A stretch of DNA of 64,000 nucleotides from the NCBI RefSeq assembly GCF_023093535.1, contig NZ_CP095757.1, positions 2,046,001-2,110,000 of the forward strand, written 5' to 3'. Shown here one piece after another: positions 35,632 through 45,212 of this stretch. The DNA comes from Halovivax limisalsi. GTDB taxonomy: Archaea; Halobacteriota; Halobacteria; Halobacteriales; Natrialbaceae. Numbering within the stretch: the stretch's first letter is position 1; each line of letters begins with the position of its first letter. A model generated the notes under the pieces. It was not told the origin of the DNA and did not search any database. It was given only the letters and a program-made list of their open reading frames with translations. Made by a program: the position numbers and the translations under genes.

Positions 35632-36252
35632 ATGGGGAGCCGGCGAGACCTGGCTCGACGGCTGGGCCGGGTCGACGACTTCGACGAGCCATCGGTCGAC
35701 CTCGAACAGTACCTCACTTCGCCGGATCTCGCCGCGTCCATCTGTCACACGGCGGCGATGCAGGGGGACCTGCAGGATCGGCCGGTCGTCGACCTCGGGA
35801 CGGGAACGGGGATGCTCGCCCTCGGCGCGCGAACGGCCGATCCGTCCCGAATCGTGGGGCTCGACGTCGACGCGGCGGCGCTCGCGATCGCCCGGTCGAA
35901 CGAGCATCGCCTGTACGAGAAGGCCGCGATCGACTGGGTCCGCTCCGACGCGACCCGACCGCCGCTTTCGCTCACGAACGCGACGGTCCTGTCCAATCCG
36001 CCGTTCGGCGCCCAGCACGATAGCGCCCACGGCGATCGGCCGTTCCTGAACGCGACGTCGGAGCTCGCGTCGGTCTCCTACACGGTGCACAACGAGGGGA
36101 GCCGATCGTTCGTCGACGCCTTCGCAGCCGACGCCGGTGCGTCCGTCACTCACGCGTTCGCCGCGGAGCTACCGGTCGACCGCCGATTCGACTTCCACAC
36201 CGAAGATCGATCGGTCCTGCCGGTCGAGGTGTACCGAATCGAGTGGCCGTGA
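35632..36252 (+). CDS. METTL5-like RNA methyltransferase
   Basis: A 206-residue class I methyltransferase. The SAM motif VVDLGTGTGMLALGA lies near residue 52, and the NPPF catalytic motif of N6-adenine/RNA methylases is LSNPPFGAQHD near 120. The N-terminal LEQYLTSPDLAASICHTA block is typical of the archaeal METTL5 group, whose eukaryotic member methylates an adenine in small-subunit rRNA. It is divergent from the ZIP gene. The rRNA target is inferred from the family. Confidence 0.8.
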   Translation: MGSRRDLARRLGRVDDFDEPSVDLEQYLTSPDLAASICHTAAMQGDLQDRPVVDLGTGTGMLALGARTADPSRIVGLDVDAAALAIARSNEHRLYEKAAIDWVRSDATRPPLSLTNATVLSNPPFGAQHDSAHGDRPFLNATSELASVSYTVHNEGSRSFVDAFAADAGASVTHAFAAELPVDRRFDFHTEDRSVLPVEVYRIEWP

Positions 36253-36281
36253 CGCGCCCGGTAGGCCCGGAATCGTTCCCG

Positions 36282-38264
36282 TCAACGGTAGGTTTCGACC
36301 GTCGCGAGGACCACCCGGGAGTCGTCGTGGGCGACGACGAGTCGGTCGGCTTCGCGGGTCACCGAGAGCGAATCGAGCGGGACCGTCTCGTCCTCGTCGG
36401 GAATCGCCGCGGCGGCGACCGTCTCGTTTTCGCGGGTCGCCCGGAGTTCGAACGTTCCGTCGGTCGAGGCGAGCTCGAACCCGTAGCCGGCGATGCGCGT
36501 GTCGGAGCGTACCGCCTCGGATTCGAACGCGAGCGTCGGCGGGGCGTCGTCGCTCGAGAGGTGGACCTGGTAGACCGTCTCGTTGCCGATGACGGACCAG
36601 CCGCGTCGCTCCGCGACGGCGGTCTCGCGCCAGCCGAGGCCGCCGACCTCGACCGTCCCGCGCCCGGTGAACGCGAGGCGCTCGGCGCTGATGGCGTCCG
36701 TCCAGACGTGGCGCTCGTCCGACCAGACGATGACGCCGCTCGCGGTGACGTTCCCGTCGAGTCCGAGGGCTTCGACGGGCGCGACGGAGACGAGCTGGTT
36801 CTCGACCGATTCGTCGTAGGTGAGGTGATAATCCTCGATCGATATCGTCGGTTCGCTCGGCGCGTCGTCGTACGCGAAGGCGTTGACGAACACGGCGGGC
36901 CCGGAGATCGCGGCGAGGACGAGCAGTACCGCGAGCAGGGCGGCGCCGCGCCGGGAGAGTCGATCGAGGTTCGTGACCGAGAGCAGTGTCGCGCGGAGGC
37001 TCGACGTAGATTGGCCGCGCGCTGCGCTGGCGTGGTCGTCGTCGGCTGCGGTTTCCGCCCCTGTGGGTTCACCGGTCCCGTCGTCGGTTCGTTGGATCGA
37101 CGCGTCCGACGGGGGTTCCCGCGGTGCGGTGTCAACCGAGGCCGCGGTCGGGCGCCTCCTCGATTCGGCTCGGTCCCGATCCGTCTCGGTGTCGCCGCGT
37201 GGTGACCTACCGCCGCCACGGTGGATCGATCCGTCGACGGTCGGCATCGACGAGTCGTCGATCGACTGCGGTGCCGGATCGCCCGGCGAGGAATCGTCCG
37301 GCGAACCCGGCCACGGGACGAGGGGCCGTTCGGACGCGAAGACGGCGAGGACGACCACGATCGAGAGGGCGAGGACGGCGAGGACCCCGGGCCCGCGCAA
37401 GAGGTGGTAGCGCCGGCCGGATCCGAACCAGTAGATCGCCCACATGGACTGGGCGAAGGCGTAGAGCGTGACGGCGACCGCGAACCGGAGCGGATCGGGC
37501 CGGCGCGTCCGGTGTCGAAGCAGGCCGATACCCAGCAGCAGGCCGAGTAAGAACCCCAGCGCGTGGCCCTGAATGGCGATCGTCGCCCAGGAGGGCGGCG
37601 CCGGGGGACTGGCGGTCGCTTCCACGGTGATCTGGGGCCAGCGGATCGCACGGATCGTCGTCGCGAGCGCGCCGTGGGCGCCCAGCGTCGCGACGATCGT
37701 CGCGATCGGGTAGTGGACGATAGCGAACCCGGCGAACGCGAACACGACGCCGGAGAATCCGATCACCGGCCCGATGGCGAACAAACTGGTGAGGAGCCCG
37801 ACGGCGACGACGATCAGCGGAAAGACGACGAACGCCCGCAGACGCGGATCGGTTGGCATCCGCGGGATTGGTTTCGCCCCCTCCGTCCGAGGATAGTGCC
37901 CCCAGGCGAACTCGGCGATCGGAGCCACGACGAGCGCGCCCGTGAGATTCCCGAGGAGGTGACTCTCGCTGGCGTGGGCGAATCCCGCGGTGAGCATCCC
38001 GAGCGGGTACTGATAGGACCACGCGCGAAACGGGAGGACGACCGGATCGTCCCAGTCGGCGCCACCGCCCTGGACGAACAGGTAGACGCAGCAGACGAAC
38101 GCGACGACCACGAGCGTCCCCCAGGGGACGCCGAGATAGAACCTGTCGCGAAGCGGGTCGATCAGGTTCGTTCGATCGCCGTCGACCCGGCGAATCGTCG
38201 CGACGCCGGCGGCCACCAGGGCGACGACGGCGACCAGCATCCCCAGTTGCACCCAACGCTCCAT
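36282..38264 (-). CDS. Rhomboid-type intramembrane serine protease with large C-terminal domain
   Basis: A 660-residue membrane protein. The rhomboid core (about 1-290) has His102/Asn106 in [10 protein letters not shown], the catalytic Ser171 in IGFSGVVFA and catalytic His234 in [12 protein letters not shown] long Ser/Pro/Asp-rich linker (about 350-440) is followed by another membrane helix ([20 protein letters not shown]) and a beta-rich C-terminal domain of about 200 residues. The ATG at 38264 starts the first helix directly ([16 protein letters not shown]). The extra domain may recruit or sense substrates; its role is unknown. Confidence 0.85.
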   Translation of the reverse strand: MERWVQLGMLVAVVALVAAGVATIRRVDGDRTNLIDPLRDRFYLGVPWGTLVVVAFVCCVYLFVQGGGADWDDPVVLPFRAWSYQYPLGMLTAGFAHASESHLLGNLTGALVVAPIAEFAWGHYPRTEGAKPIPRMPTDPRLRAFVVFPLIVVAVGLLTSLFAIGPVIGFSGVVFAFAGFAIVHYPIATIVATLGAHGALATTIRAIRWPQITVEATASPPAPPSWATIAIQGHALGFLLGLLLGIGLLRHRTRRPDPLRFAVAVTLYAFAQSMWAIYWFGSGRRYHLLRGPGVLAVLALSIVVVLAVFASERPLVPWPGSPDDSSPGDPAPQSIDDSSMPTVDGSIHRGGGRSPRGDTETDRDRAESRRRPTAASVDTAPREPPSDASIQRTDDGTGEPTGAETAADDDHASAARGQSTSSLRATLLSVTNLDRLSRRGAALLAVLLVLAAISGPAVFVNAFAYDDAPSEPTISIEDYHLTYDESVENQLVSVAPVEALGLDGNVTASGVIVWSDERHVWTDAISAERLAFTGRGTVEVGGLGWRETAVAERRGWSVIGNETVYQVHLSSDDAPPTLAFESEAVRSDTRIAGYGFELASTDGTFELRATRENETVAAAAIPDEDETVPLDSLSVTREADRLVVAHDDSRVVLATVETYR

Positions 38265-38365
38265 ACGACCGACCTGACGTCGGACGCCCAAAGCGGTTGC
38301 CCCTCGCGTCGGCGCGCTTGCGAGGCTTCGAAAGGTACAAACGACCGACGCGCCCACTGATACGT

Positions 38366-38647
38366 ATGGAACTGCGGGTCACCGAACACACCGACGAGGA
38401 ACTCGCCATCGAGATCGCCGGCGAGGATCACACCTTCATGAACGTGCTGAAGGGGACGCTCCTCGAACAGGACGCGATCCAGGCGGCCACCTACGACATC
38501 AATCCCGAGCAGTCGGGCGGCCAGACCGACCCGATCCTTACGCTCAAGACCGACGGGACCGTCGAACCGATCGACGCGCTCGACGCCGCGGCGGGCGACC
38601 TCCGATCGAAGGCCTCGGCCTTCCGCGACGCGTTCGAGGCCGCCTGA
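38366..38647 (+). CDS. rpoL: DNA-directed RNA polymerase subunit L (Rpo11)
   Basis: A 93-residue RNA polymerase subunit that pairs with RpoD in the assembly platform, homologous to Rpb11. Family motifs are [34 protein letters not shown] and [18 protein letters not shown]. The ATG at 38366 is preceded by a TATA-like GGTACAAAC (about 38333-38341). It is monocistronic, between the rhomboid and hisF genes. Confidence 0.95.
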   Translation: MELRVTEHTDEELAIEIAGEDHTFMNVLKGTLLEQDAIQAATYDINPEQSGGQTDPILTLKTDGTVEPIDALDAAAGDLRSKASAFRDAFEAA

Positions 38648-38802
38648 CATCGCCGAGAAAAGTCCCTGACCAGTCTGGTCCGGTCCGACGCTCGTTCTGG
38701 CCATTCCTCGACGCGGTAGGCCGTAGCGAGGTACCGTCTGGTCCGATCGGTTGTGGAACGTCGGTCGCGAACCCGGTCGGAACTCCGTCTATTCACACCC
38801 CT

Positions 38803-39618
38803 TCAGGTTCGAATTTCGATGCCCCGATCGCGGAGGTGGGCTTTCGTCTCCTCGATCGAGTACTCCCCGTAGTGAAAGATCGAGGCCGCGAGCGCGGCGT
38901 CCGCGCCGGCCTCCGTGAAGACGTCGTACATGTCCTCGGGACCGCCGCAGCCGGAGGAGGCGATGACGGGCGTCTCGACGGCCTCACAGACGGCGCGGGT
39001 CAGCGCGAGGTCGTAGCCGTCTTTGGTCCCGTCGCGATCGATCGAGTTGACGAAGAGTTCGCCCGCGCCGCGTCGATCGGCGTCCGCCGCCCACTCGACG
39101 ACGTCGATCCCGGTCCCCTCGCGGCCGCCGCGCTTCGTACACTCGAACCAGCACGACTCGCCGTCGACGTCGACGTAGTGTTCGCCACCGTCGTCGTACC
39201 GGCGTCTGGCGTCGACGCTGATCACGATACACTGGCTGCCGAACGCTTCTGCTCCTTCGGTGATCAGTTCGGGCCGTTCGAGCGCGCCGGTCGTGATCGA
39301 GACCTTGTCGGCGCCGGCGCGAAGCGTCTCCGCGATGTCCTCGACGGTCCGAATGCCGCCGCCGACCGTCAGCGGGATGAACACCTCGTCGGCGACGGCC
39401 TCGACGACGTCGAGCATCGTCTCGCGGCCCTCGGCGGAGGCCGTGATGTCCAGGAAGACGAACTCGTCGGCGCCCGCGTCGTTGTACGCCCGGGCCATCT
39501 CGACGGGGTCGCCCGTGTACTCCAGGTTCTCGAAGTTGACCCCCGTGTAGACGGCCGCGTCGCCGTCGTCGTCGAGATCGACGTCGATGCAGGGGATGAT
39601 TCGCTTGGTCAGGGCCAT
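38803..39618 (-). CDS. hisF: Imidazole glycerol phosphate synthase, cyclase subunit HisF
   Basis: Cyclase half of the enzyme that closes the imidazole ring in histidine synthesis, working with the glutaminase HisH. The 271-residue TIM barrel starts [16 protein letters not shown] (first catalytic Asp), has [22 protein letters not shown] and the second catalytic Asp in [16 protein letters not shown], and ends [16 protein letters not shown] Cys replaces a common Gly in the GCGG phosphate loop. No other his gene is adjacent, as is common in haloarchaea. A TATA-like TTTACTAC (minus strand, 39648-39655) lies about 30 bp upstream. Confidence 0.95.
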   Translation of the reverse strand: MALTKRIIPCIDVDLDDDGDAAVYTGVNFENLEYTGDPVEMARAYNDAGADEFVFLDITASAEGRETMLDVVEAVADEVFIPLTVGGGIRTVEDIAETLRAGADKVSITTGALERPELITEGAEAFGSQCIVISVDARRRYDDGGEHYVDVDGESCWFECTKRGGREGTGIDVVEWAADADRRGAGELFVNSIDRDGTKDGYDLALTRAVCEAVETPVIASSGCGGPEDMYDVFTEAGADAALAASIFHYGEYSIEETKAHLRDRGIEIRT

Positions 39619-39773
39619 ACAGTGTCGACCGGACGTTGGTAGCGAAGGTAGTAAAGGGGTCCGGAGTTGCGGTTCCCGGTCGCATCCGTCGGAGTTTCGG
39701 TTCCCGGTCGCACCCGTGATCGACGGCCTCGCGGGCGTGTCGGAAGTCACTGGTCGAGTCCGTTCGATCCCGG

Positions 39774-41126
39774 TTACAGTCCGCCCAATCGGTCACGAAC
39801 GGCCTCGGTTGCGTCGGGGAGCGCAGCCAGTTTCGCCTCGGCGAGTGCGTAGTCGCGGTACTCGTCGTCGAGAGAAACGCGCACCGCTGGATCGTTGTCG
39901 GCTGCCCGCTCGACGCGCTCGTCGGTCCATTTGATCGATCGAAGCGTTTCTGAACGCGCGAGCGCCGCGAGTGTGGGTCCGGACATCGAATCACGGACGG
40001 CTTCGGCGGTTTCGAGCGCGGCGGACCGTTCGGCCTGGATCGCTGAAATCGATGCGGGCCACTCGAACGAACCCGCCTGGATTCGGTCTCTGAACGTCTC
40101 GAACGCCCGGTACCGAACCTCGAACGTGAGCGCGCGATAGAGCGCCGTTCCGAGCCGACCCGCCGACGAGGCAGATCCCACGCCGTCGACTGCATCGACG
40201 ACGTCGCGTCCCGCTCGCCGGAGAGCGAACTCGAGGACCTGATCGTCGACATCGTCGACGCCGACGGCCTCGTACCAGTCGTCGTCTTCCTGGTCGGGAA
40301 AATCGACCGTCGCGATCCGATCCAGCGACCGGTCGACCGCCTCCGAAAACGTCGACTCGAGGGAGACCGGATCGGTCAGGTCGGCCGCGTACCGATCGAA
40401 TAGGTGCGACCAGACCGACGCCGTCGCCGACGCCCGTTCCACCTCGCCCGCGGCCGCTCCGATATCGATGACTGTGTCCTCTGGGTGGACACGCCACTCC
40501 TCGAGGGTTCGATCGGCTCGGACGAGCGCAGCCTCGTGCTGGTGTGCAAAGAGGGCCGCTCGGGACGCCCCTGCGATCGTCTCCGGGCCGCGGTAGTCGA
40601 TCGCGTCGCGTCGCGTTCGGACGACCTCGATCGCGTCGGCCCGTTCGCTACGGAGGTCGGAGACGAGCGCTTCGGTACCCCGTTCGATCGCGCCGAACGT
40701 GGTTCGAGCGTGGCGGGCAGCCTCCCGGGCGGCCGGCGACGTACGCAGCTCCCGATACCGCGTCGCATCCCCAGGGGGCCGACCGTCGATCGCGTCGCGC
40801 CGATTCGAGGCGATCGACTGGCGAACGACGCCGTTCGGGACGTCGTCGGTCGTCAGCGGCCCGGGAATATGGGCGAGCAGCGCATCGGTTCGTTCACGTG
40901 CGGCATCGATCGACGCGGGAGTCGGGTCAACGGGGGCCGGCCACTCGATGGGGGGACGGTCGCCTTGCACCACGGCGCCTACGTTCCCTGCGGCGACGGT
41001 TCCGTCCGACGACTGGTCCGACCACGGCATAGTTTCGAGACACCCGGCGAGTGAGACGCCGGTCGCTATCGCTCCGCCGACGAGTAGGCCACGCCGGTTC
41101 ACCGTCGGCACGCCCTCTCCGGTCAT
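39774..41126 (-). CDS. Tat-type lipoprotein of unknown function
   Basis: A 450-residue secreted protein. The signal has twin arginines and a lipobox ([20 protein letters not shown], Cys near residue 29), as in haloarchaeal Tat lipoproteins anchored outside the membrane. The mature part is almost all helical, with repeated ARxTF/ER-type heptads and no known catalytic motif. The start overlaps the stop of the upstream lipoprotein gene by 4 bp, so the two are one operon and probably act together. Family not recognised. Confidence 0.75.
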   Translation of the reverse strand: MTGEGVPTVNRRGLLVGGAIATGVSLAGCLETMPWSDQSSDGTVAAGNVGAVVQGDRPPIEWPAPVDPTPASIDAARERTDALLAHIPGPLTTDDVPNGVVRQSIASNRRDAIDGRPPGDATRYRELRTSPAAREAARHARTTFGAIERGTEALVSDLRSERADAIEVVRTRRDAIDYRGPETIAGASRAALFAHQHEAALVRADRTLEEWRVHPEDTVIDIGAAAGEVERASATASVWSHLFDRYAADLTDPVSLESTFSEAVDRSLDRIATVDFPDQEDDDWYEAVGVDDVDDQVLEFALRRAGRDVVDAVDGVGSASSAGRLGTALYRALTFEVRYRAFETFRDRIQAGSFEWPASISAIQAERSAALETAEAVRDSMSGPTLAALARSETLRSIKWTDERVERAADNDPAVRVSLDDEYRDYALAEAKLAALPDATEAVRDRLGGL

Positions 41127-41815
41127 CGAGCGTCACTCCCCACGACGGACTGATTCCCGGTCGGTTTCCCCTCTCGACCCCGTGGGCGACAGACGGCGCT
41201 CTCGGAACTCCCGCGACTCGACGGTGGGTCCGCGTACGGACGAGCCACCCGAATCGCAACCGCTTCCATCACGTCTCTGTCCGCCTCACACAGGGTCGTC
41301 GGGTCCTTCAGCCATCGGCAGTAGTGGGCACGAAACTCGTCGTCGCGAGCTTCGACACCTGTGAGCTCGCGATAGTAACAGTCACCGATAGAGCGGTGCT
41401 GGACCACGACCGATTCGACGTCGAACTCGGTCGCGTCCACGAACGATCGAAGCTCATCCGCGTCGGTTTTGATTCGGAGGTTAGCAGCGCCATCGCCGTC
41501 GAGGACGAAACACGTCGAATCGATCCACGGTGACTCCGGATCGTCCTGTTTCGCTTCCGTGAACTGCTGGGCCGCATCCTCGTCACGAAAGACGAACGGT
41601 TCGTCGATCTCCGAACGCGCGAACCGAACCTCGTACTCGTGGGTCGACGAGTGGTCGCCACCCAGATCGACGTGCGAACTCTGGGACGACGACCTTCCAC
41701 GTTCGGGGTCCGACGAGCCGTCACTATCGGTACCGAAACAACCGGCCAGCGCAGCGCCGAGGCAGCCACTCGCCGTGGCGAGCAGCCCGCGGCGGGTTCG
41801 ACTTGCGGAGGGCAT
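41123..41815 (-). CDS. Second Tat-type lipoprotein of unknown function
   Basis: A 230-residue secreted protein with signal RTRRGLLATASGCLGAALAGC (lipobox Cys near residue 26) and a Ser/Asp-rich linker. The mature domain (about 60-200) has two strand-rich halves with four cysteines (STCFVLDG, DCYYRELTG, AHYCRWLKD, TTLCEADRD) that could form two disulfides. It is first of a two-gene operon with the larger lipoprotein. Function unknown. Confidence 0.75.
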   Translation of the reverse strand: MPSASRTRRGLLATASGCLGAALAGCFGTDSDGSSDPERGRSSSQSSHVDLGGDHSSTHEYEVRFARSEIDEPFVFRDEDAAQQFTEAKQDDPESPWIDSTCFVLDGDGAANLRIKTDADELRSFVDATEFDVESVVVQHRSIGDCYYRELTGVEARDDEFRAHYCRWLKDPTTLCEADRDVMEAVAIRVARPYADPPSSRGSSESAVCRPRGREGKPTGNQSVVGSDAR

Positions 41816-41949
41816 CTGGTTTCAGTACTTACCTCTTGGATAAATATGCATTGGACGGTCCCCTACGGAGTACGGGTTCGGTAGTGCCATCCGTGCAGCA
41901 TCTCACGGGTGTAGACGGATTTAAGGAGGCGTCCCGGCTACTCGCACGT

Positions 41950-42135
41950 ATGACGGACGAAACGGACCCTGAGACTGCAGACGGTTCGGGAGCCTCGACC
42001 GATGGAGTGCGAGACACGTCGCGCGAGACGGCGCCGATGAGCCCGTACGATAGCGCAGCCGTGGGGCTCGGCCTGCTGGTGTTGCTGGTGGGACTCGTCG
42101 TCGCGTTCGGCGTGCCGTTGCTCGGAACGCTGTAG
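41950..42135 (+). CDS. Small single-pass membrane protein (61 aa)
   Basis: A 61-residue protein with an acidic, Thr/Ser-rich cytoplasmic start (TDETDPETADGSGAS) and one C-terminal helix (AAVGLGLLVLLVGLVVAFGVP). A TATA-like GATTTAAGG (41917-41925) predicts a leaderless start at ATG 41950. Proteins of this layout are common in haloarchaea and have no assigned role. Confidence 0.65.
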   Translation: MTDETDPETADGSGASTDGVRDTSRETAPMSPYDSAAVGLGLLVLLVGLVVAFGVPLLGTL

Positions 42136-42150
42136 TCAGAAGACCGACGC

Positions 42151-42366
42151 TCAGAAGACGTACTCGTCGTCGTGGCCCATCATCCCGTCGTCTTCGAATC
42201 CGCCCGGTTCCTCCTCGTCCTGCGGGCCGCTCGTCTTGTAGGCTTTGATCCCCGTCGAGAGGAGGTCCTCGACCGCCTCCTCTCGGTTGACGAACTCGCC
42301 CCGTTCGACCATCTGCGCGATTTGCATCTCGAGATGTTCCGGAATCGTGAGCTCAACTTTCGGCAT
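42151..42366 (-). CDS. Ribbon-helix-helix (CopG-like) DNA-binding protein
   Basis: A 71-residue protein with the ribbon-helix-helix pattern at residues 1-45 (PKVELTIPEHLEMQIAQMVE then EFVNREEAVEDLLSTGI) and an acidic tail ending DDEYVF. It probably binds DNA as a dimer. There is no toxin gene beside it, so it is likely a stand-alone regulator. It converges on the small membrane-protein gene with only 15 bp between the stops. Confidence 0.78.
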   Translation of the reverse strand: MPKVELTIPEHLEMQIAQMVERGEFVNREEAVEDLLSTGIKAYKTSGPQDEEEPGGFEDDGMMGHDDEYVF

Positions 42367-42707
42367 CTGACTCCGGTTTCGGTGGAGGGGTATTTAAGCC
42401 TGACGGGGATTCTACGGACGCGTATCGGGCCCACAGCTCGGCCGAATCGAACGCCGGTGCGGACCTTTTGCGTCCGCCCGTGCCGGCCGTACCGGGGTTG
42501 CTCTCGAGGCGCGCACGAGTCACTTTTCGCGATCCGTGACGGCTGATCAATCCGGGATCTTCGCCGCGCCGGAAACGCGCGGTGACCGCCGGCTCGGAAC
42601 ACGGCGTCCGGCGACGCCCGGACCACTATCGCTCCCGTTGGTCCCTGGCCGAACGTGTACTCGAAAACGAAGCGGCCGAACGGGTAGGCGCGGACCGAGA
42701 ACGCGTT
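42367..42707. other. 341-bp intergenic stretch, no gene seen
   Basis: Contains the promoter of the CopG-like gene (TATA-like TATTTAAG, minus, about 42391-42398). Frames in the rest are Arg-rich with poor third-position bias on both strands. Confidence 0.5.
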
Positions 42708-43007
42708 TCAGCTGTTGCCCATCATCGAGTCGATCGTTCGCTTGATGGTCGTTCCGGGGGCGCTTAGCTTCTCAAGGGTGCGTCGCATTTTTCGCTGGTT
42801 GAAATAGCTGGCGAACGCGAGGATCGTCGGCGGCCAGAGCCCGACGAAGAGGCCGCGTTCTTTGTCCCCGCGTCCGAAGAAGTAGTACCAGGAGAGTCCG
42901 ACCGAAGCGGCGGCAGCCATGACCGCCGGCCCCATCGCTTCCCGTCCCATCTCCTGGGGCGATTCTTCCGATGCATCTCGTTCGCGAATCATCTGTGTGT
43001 TCGCCAT
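42708..43007 (-). CDS. Uncharacterised small membrane protein
   Basis: A 99-residue protein: a short acidic N-terminus, two hydrophobic helices (about 27-47, PAVMAAAASVGLSWYYFFG; and about 53-68, GLFVGLWPPTILAFASYF) and a basic cytoplasmic tail (NQRKMRRTLEKL). It stands alone, divergent from the sulfite-oxidase-like gene. No function is known to me. Confidence 0.65.
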   Translation of the reverse strand: MANTQMIRERDASEESPQEMGREAMGPAVMAAAASVGLSWYYFFGRGDKERGLFVGLWPPTILAFASYFNQRKMRRTLEKLSAPGTTIKRTIDSMMGNS

Positions 43008-43248
43008 GCAACGGGAGCGTCGGGCAGGGGCGACTTGGTTATGGAATGGCTATCGACCCTCGCTCCGGATGCCGCTCGCGTTCACCGACGTTTCAGCTCC
43101 GTTACAGCCAGTTTCGGCCCGACGTCCGACCGTTTGTGCGCGTTCGAACCGGCTACCGTCCGGGAAAACGGTCGTTACCGACCCCGCGGTCGAACCCCGG
43201 CCGCCGGGAACCGCCACACCTACGTCTTCGGTTGCCGACGGGTTCGGT

Positions 43249-43839
43249 ATGAAGGATCTCACCGATCTCCACCGTCAGTACGACGGGGGTCGGCTCCCGC
43301 CCGGACAGCGGGAGACGACGGCCTTTCCCGTCCTCAGCAAGGGTGAGACGCCGGCCGTCGACCGCGAGTCGTGGTTGCTGTCCGTGAGCGGTGCCGTCGA
43401 GACGCCCCGGACGTTCTCCTGGGAGGAGTTTCGCTCGCTGCCGACCGAGACCCATCGGCAGGACTTTCACTGCGTGACCGGCTGGAGCCGCTTCGACTGT
43501 ACATTCACTGGGGTCCCGTTTCGGGCGCTCGCGGACGCGGTGGGCGTCACCGACGAGGCGGTCCACGTCATGTTCGCGGCGGCCGACGACTACACCACGG
43601 ACATACCGCTCGAAGACTGCCTCCACGAGGGCGTGCTATTTACCTGGGAACTGGACGGCGAGGCGCTCCCCGCCGACCACGGCGGGCCGGTTCGGGTGGT
43701 CACGCCTCACAAGTACGCCTACAAGGGGGCAAAGTGGGTCACGGGCGTCGAATTTCTGACCGAGTCCCGGCCAGGCTACTGGGAGAAGCGGGGCTACTCG
43801 GAGACGGCCAACCCCTGGCGCGAGGAGCGATATAGTTAG
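43249..43839 (+). CDS. Sulfite-oxidase-like molybdopterin enzyme (YedY/MsrP type)
   Basis: A 196-residue single-domain Mo-cofactor oxidoreductase. The Mo-ligand cysteine is Cys75 in FHCVTGWSRFDC, and the cofactor-binding blocks AADDYTTDIPLEDC, GEALPADHGGPVRVVTPHKY and YKGAKWVTGVEF follow. It lacks the C-terminal dimerisation domain of true sulfite oxidases and has no Tat signal, so it may be cytoplasmic. The ATG at 43249 is chosen because it begins the conserved part; a longer upstream frame has no support. Substrate unknown. Confidence 0.85.
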   Translation: MKDLTDLHRQYDGGRLPPGQRETTAFPVLSKGETPAVDRESWLLSVSGAVETPRTFSWEEFRSLPTETHRQDFHCVTGWSRFDCTFTGVPFRALADAVGVTDEAVHVMFAAADDYTTDIPLEDCLHEGVLFTWELDGEALPADHGGPVRVVTPHKYAYKGAKWVTGVEFLTESRPGYWEKRGYSETANPWREERYS

Positions 43840-43871
43840 GCTGAAGGCGGTACCGTCCCGATACTCCTGCG

Positions 43872-45212
43872 ATGGAGCGACGCCTCGGTGGCCGAGCCGC
43901 ACCGTCGAGCCCGGGTGGAACCCCGACGCCGTTACGAAGTTACAGCACGGCGCTGTCCGTCGACCCGGGAACGGTCGGGTTGACCGAAGATCACGGCCCC
44001 CGCGTCTGTTGGCGCGCGCCCGATGGTCCCACCGTCTACGGATTCGGCGCCGTCCGGACCCTGCAGGCGTCCGGTCCGGATCGGTTCGAGAGCCTCCGGG
44101 CGCAGGCGAGGGCCGCCTTCGATGGCCTCGCCCACGACGGGCCCGAGATCGCCAGACCCAGAGCGATCGGTGGGCTCGCGTTTCACGCCGACCCACCGGA
44201 CGAAGCGACGTCGACCGTCTGGGGCGACGTGCCCCGCGGGACCTTTCGGATTCCGCGCGTCCAACTCGTCACCGACGAGGAGACCTACCTGACCGTCACG
44301 GGGAGCGACGACGCCGTCGAATCCCGACTGGCCACCTGGCGCGAGCGGCTGGAATCGAACGAATCGCACCCCGTCGACGCCGATAGCCCGACGATCGTCG
44401 GGCGGGCCCGATCGACCGACCGAAGCGAGTGGCGAAGCCAGATCGAGTCGGCGCTCTCGGACATCGCCTCGACGCGGCTCGAAAAACTCGTCCTCGCCCT
44501 CTCGGTGACCCTCGATCTGGATCGACCGATTCGTCTGGGGGCGACGCTCGACGCACTCTCGAAGCGGTACCCGTCGTGCTATCGATTCGCCGTCGACGCC
44601 CCTGACGGAGCGACGTTCTTCGGAGCACCGCCGGAGCGACTTGTTGCCGTCACCGGTCGCGCCGTCGAGACGGAGGCCCTCGCCGGCTCGGTTCCGCGGG
44701 GTGAGACGGAGTCGGCCGACGAAGCATTCACCCGGCAGCTGCGCACCAGCGAGAAGCTCGACGCCGAACACGACCACGTGGTCGCGGCGATCAGGCGCCA
44801 GCTCGCGGAACGGGCGACGTCCGTCACGACCGGCGATCGGCGGGTGAAGCGACTCGCGACGATCCAGCACTTACGGACGCCGATATCGGCCACCCTGGCT
44901 GAAGAACGCCACGTCCTCGACCTCGTCGAGGCGTTACACCCGACGCCCGCCGTCGGCGGCGTTCCGCAGTCGCTCGCACTCGAGACGATCCGCTCGATCG
45001 AGTCGTTCGACCGGGGCTGGTACGCGGCGCCGGTCGGCTGGTTCGACGCGGACGGCGACGGCGAGTTCGCGGTCGCGATCCGCTCCGCGCTCGCCCGCGA
45101 CGAACGGGTGACGTTGTTCGCCGGCAACGGCATCGTCGCCGGCAGCGACCCGGCCGCCGAGTGGAACGAGGTCGAACTCAAGTTCCGTCCGATCCGCGAG
45201 GCGTTGCGATGA
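43872..45212 (+). CDS. menF: Isochorismate synthase MenF
   Basis: Converts chorismate to isochorismate, the first step of menaquinone synthesis. The 446-residue protein has the chorismate-binding C-terminal domain with LEKLVLALSVTLDL, PDGATFFGAPPERLV, TEALAGSVPRG, the LRTPISATL block and HPTPAVGGVP. All catalytic regions appear intact. Its TGA overlaps the menD ATG by 4 bp, so the two are translationally coupled. A TATA-like CGATATAG lies near 43829-43836. Confidence 0.93.
   Translation: MERRLGGRAAPSSPGGTPTPLRSYSTALSVDPGTVGLTEDHGPRVCWRAPDGPTVYGFGAVRTLQASGPDRFESLRAQARAAFDGLAHDGPEIARPRAIGGLAFHADPPDEATSTVWGDVPRGTFRIPRVQLVTDEETYLTVTGSDDAVESRLATWRERLESNESHPVDADSPTIVGRARSTDRSEWRSQIESALSDIASTRLEKLVLALSVTLDLDRPIRLGATLDALSKRYPSCYRFAVDAPDGATFFGAPPERLVAVTGRAVETEALAGSVPRGETESADEAFTRQLRTSEKLDAEHDHVVAAIRRQLAERATSVTTGDRRVKRLATIQHLRTPISATLAEERHVLDLVEALHPTPAVGGVPQSLALETIRSIESFDRGWYAAPVGWFDADGDGEFAVAIRSALARDERVTLFAGNGIVAGSDPAAEWNEVELKFRPIREALR

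Noticed and set aside
42194-42207. Further 14-base match to the tRNA-Gln att-like core
   Set aside because: Lies inside the CopG-like gene and is explained by its codons; no tRNA end or accessory boundary is near, and it is shorter than the other copies.
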